A stretch of 64,000 nt of DNA from Natrinema hispanicum (GTDB lineage Archaea; Halobacteriota; Halobacteria; Halobacteriales; Natrialbaceae): positions 428,783 through 492,782 of the forward strand of contig NZ_SHMP01000005.1 in assembly GCF_004217335.1 (NCBI RefSeq), read 5' to 3'. Under the pieces are notes generated by a model. That model searched no databases, had not been told where the DNA came from, and saw nothing but the letters and a program-made list of their open reading frames with translations. Shown here piece after piece: positions 58,587 through 64,000 of the stretch; position 1 is the first letter of the stretch; the number at the start of each line of letters is the position of its first letter. Both the position numbers and the translations under genes were made by a program.

Positions 58587-59612
58587 TTACGACAGCTGAC
58601 CCACAGCCCACGCCGCCCGGTCGCGGACGGTTGGGACTGGATCCGTCCGCGCGAGGTCTCGCAGTCGCGGCGCAGCCGCGTCGACGCGCCCGTGACCGAG
58701 CGCGACGCAGGCGCGTGCGCGGACGTGTGGATTGTCGTCCGCGAGTAACTCGAATATCTCCCATCGTATCGGTTCGATGACCGTGTCGGCGCTGGCAGCG
58801 ACGTGGCCGATCGTAGCCGCAGTCAGTGCCCGGGTGTCGGGATCGGGAAACGAAAGCGCTGCCTCGAACTCGGCGGCGACCGCTGCGACGGCGGCAGGAT
58901 CACGGTGAGCGACATCGCCGAGACAGCCGATCGCGCTGTGTCGCAGCGACCGGTCGTCGTGGGCCACGAGCGCGGCTGCGTCGGTGACGAACTCGAGCGA
59001 CGGCAGCGTCGCCTCGGAACGTGCCAACCGACCGAGCGCGCGAAGCGCCGGCCCACCGTTCTCGGTCGGATTCACCGAGAGCGCGTCGACAAGGATCGGT
59101 CCTGCCGGTTCGACTGCCGTCGGCGCGTATTCCGAGACGTGTGCGATCGCCTCGATCCCACAGCGATCGTAGCCACGGCGACGCTCGAGGACGTCGGCGA
59201 TCGCGTCGGCGTGCTCGGCGACGACATCAGGTCGCTCGGCCGCGACAGCCGCGAGGGCGCGGAGGAGATCGCACGCGATCGACTGGTCGGCATGCTCGTG
59301 GGCGACGGCCACGAGCGTTCCACTCGAGGGTGCGACGTCGGTGGGTGCTTCGGCCGCCAGTGCGGCGAGACAGGCAGCGATCTCGTCGTGAAAGTCGAGG
59401 TCTGGCTGCTCGAGCAGTGCCCGGAGTTTCGGCACCGTCGGGACGTACGCCGCGGCCCGTTCTTCGTCCTCGATTGCGGTTCGAATCCGGCGCACGGCAG
59501 CCCGTTGGTCGGCCGAGACGTGACCGTCGAGTTGTGCGAGAACCGACGGGAGATCGGCTCTGGCAGCCCCCCGACCACCAGGCTCGACGGTCTCCCCCCC
59601 TTCCCGGTTCAT
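58587..59612 (-). CDS. HEAT-repeat protein
   Basis: The 341-aa protein from ATG 59612 (MNREGGETVEPGGRGAARADLPSVLAQLDGHVSADQ) is built almost wholly of helical HEAT-like repeats. Each has a pattern such as LVAHDDRSLRHSAIGCLGDVAHRDPAAVAAVAAEF, LLADDNPHVRARACVALGHGRVDAAAPRLRDL and PVPTVRDRAAWAVGQLS. Such repeats are protein-binding scaffolds (PBS-lyase-like HEAT type). No enzyme motif. It is convergent-free and upstream of yjbQ by 64 nt. Function unknown. Confidence 0.85.
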   Translation of the reverse strand: MNREGGETVEPGGRGAARADLPSVLAQLDGHVSADQRAAVRRIRTAIEDEERAAAYVPTVPKLRALLEQPDLDFHDEIAACLAALAAEAPTDVAPSSGTLVAVAHEHADQSIACDLLRALAAVAAERPDVVAEHADAIADVLERRRGYDRCGIEAIAHVSEYAPTAVEPAGPILVDALSVNPTENGGPALRALGRLARSEATLPSLEFVTDAAALVAHDDRSLRHSAIGCLGDVAHRDPAAVAAVAAEFEAALSFPDPDTRALTAATIGHVAASADTVIEPIRWEIFELLADDNPHVRARACVALGHGRVDAAAPRLRDLARTDPVPTVRDRAAWAVGQLS

Positions 59613-59704
59613 TGTGTCCTCTGCATGGAGGATAACCGGTAAAAACATTCTGGCTGACCGACGCCTCGAGACACCTCGACATGGACGACCGGCGGTCGGC
59701 TGCT

Positions 59705-61735
59705 CTAGGCGAGCCACTCGTCGGGCTTGGTGTCGTAATCGACGTCGTCGGCAGCGAGGTGCTCGACTTCGTCCCACGGCACGTCTTCGGTCGTCACCGT
59801 CTGGCCGTCGTAGCGGATCAGCTTGCCCTGCTCTTCGGGTTCGGGCTCGCGGTTGCGCCGTTTTGCCACCTCGATGTCGTGGTCGTCGACCTCCTTGACG
59901 ATCGTCAGCAGGTTCACCGGCCGCCCCCACAGCTCGAAGATCCGTTTGAGAGTCTCTTTGGCCTGTCCGAGATCGAGCATGACGCCGTTGTACTGGTGAC
60001 CAAGCAGGAGTTCGTTGGCGTTGTTGTAGTTGCCGTCGTAGACCGCGATGGTCGGCTTCCCGAAGTTGGTAAACTGCAACAGCAGCTTCTTCTTGACGTC
60101 TTCGGCCGCATCGCTCGTGACGTGGAACTGGCCGGTCGCCTGCGAGTGCTCGTAGGTGAAGTAGTTGTTCTCGGTGATGAACTCCTGGGTCAGGAACTCA
60201 TCCAGGAACGTCACGTCGTTGTGACTCTCCCGGACGTCGAACAGCCGATCCCAGCCGGCGGTGAAGTCGACATCTGCGAGTGCCTCCTCGACCGACGAGT
60301 ACCGGGCGTCGTCGAACAGGTAGCGGCCGATCCGCTCGAGTTCGTTCTGATTGACACGCGCGAGAAAGCCACGGTTCTGCCGTTTGACCAGCGAGTAATG
60401 TCGCCGGGCCAGTCCCTCGTAGGTCAGTACCTTCCAGGGGTACGCCTCGACGTCGATCTCGCCAGCGCGGGCCCGCTCGAGGGCCTCATGATCGACCCAC
60501 TCATCTCGAACGTCCGCGAGCTCGTCGAGCGTGTCGGGGGTGATCATCGCGAGCGCCGTCGGCGGCTCGAGCGTCTCGAGCACCGCGTCGAAGTCGACGA
60601 CGTCGGTGAGGTTGCGCCAGGAGATGCCCTCGATGCGAAGCAGTCGTTCGAGGACTTCCCGACGATTCGTGGTGTTCTCGACGTACTCCCAGAGCTCCAT
60701 CCCGAGGCTGTAGGGGTTGAGTCCGCCCGACGCCAGGACTTTCGCCATGTGGTCGGCGTAATTTAAGAACTCGTCGTCGCCGGCGAAGGTCTCGTCGGTC
60801 ATCATCGTCGATTCCCAGTAGGCGGCCCACCCTTCGTTCATCACCTTCGTCATCTTCTGGGCGGCGAAGTAGTAGGCCTCCGCACGCATCATATCGAGGA
60901 TGTCGCGTTGCCACTCTTCCATCTCGACCCCCCGGCCGGTCTCCTCGTCGTACTGCTTGCCGTGTTCGCGGACGAAGGCCAGTACGTCCTTCTGGGGCTG
61001 TTCCGGGAAGTTGGCGGTGATGTCCTCGTCCTCGAGTTTCTCGATCCACTCCTCGTTGAACACCTCGCCTTTGATCTCGTCGGAGAGCTCGAGTTCGTCT
61101 AACTTCTCGGCCAGATCCTCGTCGATCTCCGCGCCGGCCGGCCCGTCGACGTCAAGGCGGCGAGTAAAGATCTGGTGTTGATCGATGTTGTCCTCAAGGC
61201 TGAGACAGTGGTCGATCCACTTCTCGACCTCGGCACGGTCGATCTCGGGATCGGACATGTACTCGTCGATCGCCCGTGCATGGCGTTCGAGCATCGCGGC
61301 GGCGTTGACCTGGCCTTCGTCAGACTGACCGCGGGTGAACATGCCGAACCACTCGTTGTTCGCGAAGAAATCGGAGTGGGCCTCGACGTGTGTGATGACG
61401 GCCTTCTGGTCGGCTACTGTGTTCGACTCCTGCAGGAACGCGTGGGCGGGGTTGTCGTTGTTGACGATCTCGAAGGCCTTCCCGCCGCCGTACTGGCCCT
61501 GCTTTTGCTGTTTGTCGTACTGCATTCCCCACCGCCAGTGTGGGTAGCGACTCTGGAACCCACCGTAGGCGATGAGTTCGTTCATCTCGTCGTAGTCGAT
61601 GATCCAGTACTTGACTGGATAGGGCTCGAGGCCGAGTTTCTGTGCGAGATTCCGGGCTTCCGTGACCGGTTCCTCGAGATCGCTTGCGATCGCCTGTTTG
61701 CGGAAGCGATCCGCGTTGGAGTTGCGCTTACTCAT
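59705..61735 (-). CDS. spoVR: SpoVR-family protein
   Basis: The 676-aa protein starts [74 protein letters not shown], the SpoVR signature. [22 protein letters not shown] and the [25 protein letters not shown] segment are intact. A C-terminal region ([22 protein letters not shown]) follows. Homologues accompany PrkA and YeaH under stress in bacteria and archaea; the biochemical role is not established. It overlaps the yeaH gene by 8 nt. Confidence 0.93.
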   Translation of the reverse strand: MSKRNSNADRFRKQAIASDLEEPVTEARNLAQKLGLEPYPVKYWIIDYDEMNELIAYGGFQSRYPHWRWGMQYDKQQKQGQYGGGKAFEIVNNDNPAHAFLQESNTVADQKAVITHVEAHSDFFANNEWFGMFTRGQSDEGQVNAAAMLERHARAIDEYMSDPEIDRAEVEKWIDHCLSLEDNIDQHQIFTRRLDVDGPAGAEIDEDLAEKLDELELSDEIKGEVFNEEWIEKLEDEDITANFPEQPQKDVLAFVREHGKQYDEETGRGVEMEEWQRDILDMMRAEAYYFAAQKMTKVMNEGWAAYWESTMMTDETFAGDDEFLNYADHMAKVLASGGLNPYSLGMELWEYVENTTNRREVLERLLRIEGISWRNLTDVVDFDAVLETLEPPTALAMITPDTLDELADVRDEWVDHEALERARAGEIDVEAYPWKVLTYEGLARRHYSLVKRQNRGFLARVNQNELERIGRYLFDDARYSSVEEALADVDFTAGWDRLFDVRESHNDVTFLDEFLTQEFITENNYFTYEHSQATGQFHVTSDAAEDVKKKLLLQFTNFGKPTIAVYDGNYNNANELLLGHQYNGVMLDLGQAKETLKRIFELWGRPVNLLTIVKEVDDHDIEVAKRRNREPEPEEQGKLIRYDGQTVTTEDVPWDEVEHLAADDVDYDTKPDEWLA

Positions 61736-63056
61736 TTGTCTCACCCTCCGTCGAGAGGATTTCGTAGATCGCGTCGGTGACGTCGTCTTTGCTGTTGACG
61801 TAGGCCACCGCGACGTCGTCGGCGTCGGTCCCGAAGTGGCGCTCGAGTTCCTCGGCGTGGGTGGCGTTGATCGCGTTGCCGCTTGGCTGGGTCTCCACGT
61901 AGGCGTGGAGATTGGCTGGAATCTCCTCCATCAGCGGGACCACGCGCTCGCTGGTGTCATTTGAAGAGTTCTCGGAGTCACCCGCAGCGAAGACATACCG
62001 GTTCCAGTCGCTCCAGGGGTACTCCTCTAACAGTTCGTTCGCGAGTTCGTAGGCGCTCGAGATTTTGGTCCCGCCGCCGCTGCGGATGCCAAAGAACTCG
62101 TCGCGCTCGACTTGCCAGGCGTCGGCGTCGTGGGCGATGTAGACGAACTCGGCGTTGTCGTACTTGCCCTGGAGATACCAGTCCAGTGGCGTAAACGTCC
62201 GCTCGACGAGCTCGCGTTTCTTCTCGCGCATCGAGCCCGAGACGTCGCGGATGTTGACGACGACGACGTTCTTCTCTTTCTCTTCGATGATCTCGGGGTG
62301 GCGGTAGCGTTCGTCCTCGCGGCGGAAGGGAACGTGGTCGATCCCCTCGCGGCGGATCTTCTGTTGGACGTCCTCGCGCTCGACGTGGTCTTCGACTTCC
62401 TCGATCGAGGCCCACGTGCCGCGTTCCGAATCGGGGATGTCCTTGTAAGCCTCTTCGATCCAGGCCATCGAGACTGGAAGGTTCTCGCCGCGAGCCCACT
62501 CGAAGACCTCGCGCGGGGAGATGTCCTCGACCTTACAGAGTTCGCGCAGGAACTCCTCGTCGAAATCCATCGCGAGCTTGCGCTTGAGCCCCTCCTTGAA
62601 CATTCGCTCGAAGTCGAGCGTGCTGTTCGGCCCGGTCCGGGTGAGGTCCGTAAACGGCCCCTCCTTTTCCTCGACGACCGTCTTGCCCTTCGGATCGAGA
62701 TCGAGCCCGAGTTCCTCGTCGAGTTCTTCGGCGAACTCCTCGGGGTCCATCTCGTAGTATTCGTGCTCGCCGCCCTCTTCGCCGGGTTCGCCGTCCTCGC
62801 CGTCGTCGTCGCCGGGCTGGGGCTGTGGCTGGCCGACCGGCTGGCCGGTATCCGGCGTGCCGTCCTCGCCCTGCCCGACGCCGCCTTTGTCGCGCTGGTC
62901 GTACTCGAATTCCGGCAGCGAGACGATCTTCACCGGAATGTTGATCTCGCCCGGCCCGCTTCTGCCGAGTTCGCCGTACTGGATGAAGTCGGACAGATCT
63001 TCGCGGCGCTCTTCGCCGACTTCACGGAATCGCTCGAGGTCGTCTCTCAGTCCCAT
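61728..63056 (-). CDS. yeaH: YeaH/YhbH (DUF444)-family protein with VWA-like domain
   Basis: The 442-aa protein from ATG 63056 ([31 protein letters not shown]) has a charged linker with Gly/Glu/Asp runs. It contains the VWA MIDAS-type motif [23 protein letters not shown] (D-x-S-x-S), [21 protein letters not shown] and [16 protein letters not shown]444 proteins bind metal and partner the PrkA kinase and SpoVR in the stress operon. It overlaps prkA by 10 nt and spoVR by 8 nt, consistent with tight translational coupling. Confidence 0.93.
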   Translation of the reverse strand: MGLRDDLERFREVGEERREDLSDFIQYGELGRSGPGEINIPVKIVSLPEFEYDQRDKGGVGQGEDGTPDTGQPVGQPQPQPGDDDGEDGEPGEEGGEHEYYEMDPEEFAEELDEELGLDLDPKGKTVVEEKEGPFTDLTRTGPNSTLDFERMFKEGLKRKLAMDFDEEFLRELCKVEDISPREVFEWARGENLPVSMAWIEEAYKDIPDSERGTWASIEEVEDHVEREDVQQKIRREGIDHVPFRREDERYRHPEIIEEKEKNVVVVNIRDVSGSMREKKRELVERTFTPLDWYLQGKYDNAEFVYIAHDADAWQVERDEFFGIRSGGGTKISSAYELANELLEEYPWSDWNRYVFAAGDSENSSNDTSERVVPLMEEIPANLHAYVETQPSGNAINATHAEELERHFGTDADDVAVAYVNSKDDVTDAIYEILSTEGETNE

Positions 63057-64000
63057 CGGTAGCTCACCTGTCCCATAACGTGTCTGCTTGTCAGTTCGGC
63101 CGACGCCTCCGAGTAGCCAAAGAGGGAGACCAATGTGTCGATCGTGTCCGCTTTGACCGTTGCCGTCTCGGTGCCACTTGGTGGGTCGTCCCACTGGCGC
63201 GGGTCGAAGTCCTCGAAGGTGCGCTCGACGTCGTCCCAGTCGTGGCTCTCGAGGACGGTCTTGATCACCGGAATCGCTGTCAGGTCGACATCTTCGACCG
63301 AGAAGTCGGCGTCACGGTGCTCCCAGGCGTGGCGGTTCAGTGACGTGATAACCTTCTCGCGCCGGAAGTTCCGGACGCTCTCGCGGGGGAGGTTGCCCTC
63401 GTATTCGGCCTCGGAGAACCGTCCCAGGTGTTCGACCTCGAACAGCTTCATCTTCAACGGATCGGGCTCGACGCGCTCGCCGCGGTCGTTGTACAGCGGT
63501 TCGTCGGTCTCCCAGGCGTAGACGTGTTCGACGTACTCGGCGACGGTCTCTTCGTCGACGCGTTTGTCGTGCATGATCGCCTCGATGACGTCGGACTCCT
63601 GTTGGTCGTAGACGTAGTTTTTCACGGGGACGACGCGGTTTTCGAACTCCGAGCGCTCGCCCGAGGAGAACACCGGTGCGTCGGCCAGCCCCTCGACCAT
63701 GGCGTTTAACACATCGCGGGGCATGACGATATCCTCGACCGGCAGATCGGCGTGGTGGCGGTCGCGGTCGGTCTGGAGCAACTCCGCGAGCGTGTCCCGC
63801 GTGTACGTCACGGGAACCCCGTGGTCGCCGTCCGTCCCGTCGTCGTTGAAGTCGAACTCCGCTTTTTCGCGGCGGCTGTCGCCCTCCTGGAGGTAGCCCT
63901 GATCGTAGATCAGCGCCTTGTCGACGAGATCCAGCCCGTTCGGGAGGTTCTCCTCGTCTAAGCGCGTGACGACCGCATACAGCGCGGCCGCTTCGATCGC
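63047..64000 (-). CDS. prkA: PrkA-family serine protein kinase, C-terminal part (cut by window end)
   Basis: The visible 317 aa read from the window end ([55 protein letters not shown]) through [74 protein letters not shown] to [19 protein letters not shown]. This is the PrkA C-terminal kinase-like domain. The N-terminal AAA+ ATPase domain lies beyond 64000. It is the first gene of the visible prkA-yeaH-spoVR operon. Confidence 0.9.
   Translation of the reverse strand, partial: AIEAAALYAVVTRLDEENLPNGLDLVDKALIYDQGYLQEGDSRREKAEFDFNDDGTDGDHGVPVTYTRDTLAELLQTDRDRHHADLPVEDIVMPRDVLNAMVEGLADAPVFSSGERSEFENRVVPVKNYVYDQQESDVIEAIMHDKRVDEETVAEYVEHVYAWETDEPLYNDRGERVEPDPLKMKLFEVEHLGRFSEAEYEGNLPRESVRNFRREKVITSLNRHAWEHRDADFSVEDVDLTAIPVIKTVLESHDWDDVERTFEDFDPRQWDDPPSGTETATVKADTIDTLVSLFGYSEASAELTSRHVMGQVSYRWD

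Overview
This window is high-GC chromosomal DNA from a halophilic archaeon (class Halobacteria). It most resembles the Natrialbales (Haloterrigena/Natrinema type); this placement is inferred from gene content and family resemblance, not from a search. Evidence for the class: strongly acidic proteins, a proteasome alpha subunit, SBDS, RNase P proteins Rpp30 and Pop5, a protoglobin transducer (HemAT), a HalOD1 domain, a DUF5821/TbsP regulator, Tat-type signal peptides, and TATA boxes 25-35 nt upstream of start codons (leaderless-type promoters). Coding density is high and both ends of the window cut genes.

Layout. 0-7 kb: Gfo/Idh/MocA oxidoreductase (cut), ThuA-like protein, eIF2B/R15P-isomerase family protein, Mrp/NBP35 ATPase, divergent UDG-fold protein, DUF2064-like protein and tRNA-Ser(UGA), followed by two extra copies of the tRNA 3' end. 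7-17 kb: small haloarchaeal proteins, a Tat lipoprotein, CysK, HemAT, two thioredoxin-fold proteins and aconitase. 17-20 kb: a duplicated pair of Tat-type proteins with matching leaders, in a gene-poor stretch. 20-32 kb: folate/one-carbon and purine genes (folA, thyA, purD, folD, glyA) mixed with membrane proteins, an aminotransferase, an MgtC/DUF4010 protein and a PadR regulator. 32.5-35 kb: a stand-alone CHAT (caspase-like) protein followed by a decayed TnpB gene. 35-40 kb: TbsP and the conserved informational cluster rnp3-methyltransferase-rnp2-psmA-sdo1. 40-46 kb: HflX, a thiolase/DUF35 pair, an RNase H-like exonuclease and HalOD1. 46-49.5 kb: a MoaD-like protein and two radical SAM proteins resembling the last siroheme-to-heme enzymes, with a small PaaB-like partner, between palindromic repeats. 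49.5-56 kb: biotin-dependent acyl-CoA carboxylase (pccA, pccX, pccB) interrupted by an SPFH protein and an ICMT-like protein. 56-64 kb: NSS transporter, SDR, YjbQ, HEAT-repeat protein, and the prkA-yeaH-spoVR stress operon (prkA cut).

The most unusual parts are: (i) the translationally coupled PaaB-like/AhbC-like pair facing an AhbD-like radical SAM gene; (ii) an 80-170 bp palindromic intergenic repeat, seen at three or more places and bracketing that cluster; (iii) the CHAT protein; (iv) the tRNA-Ser 3'-end copies; and (v) the Tat paralogue pair, in which one copy has lost the second arginine and the Gly/Asn/Asp tail.
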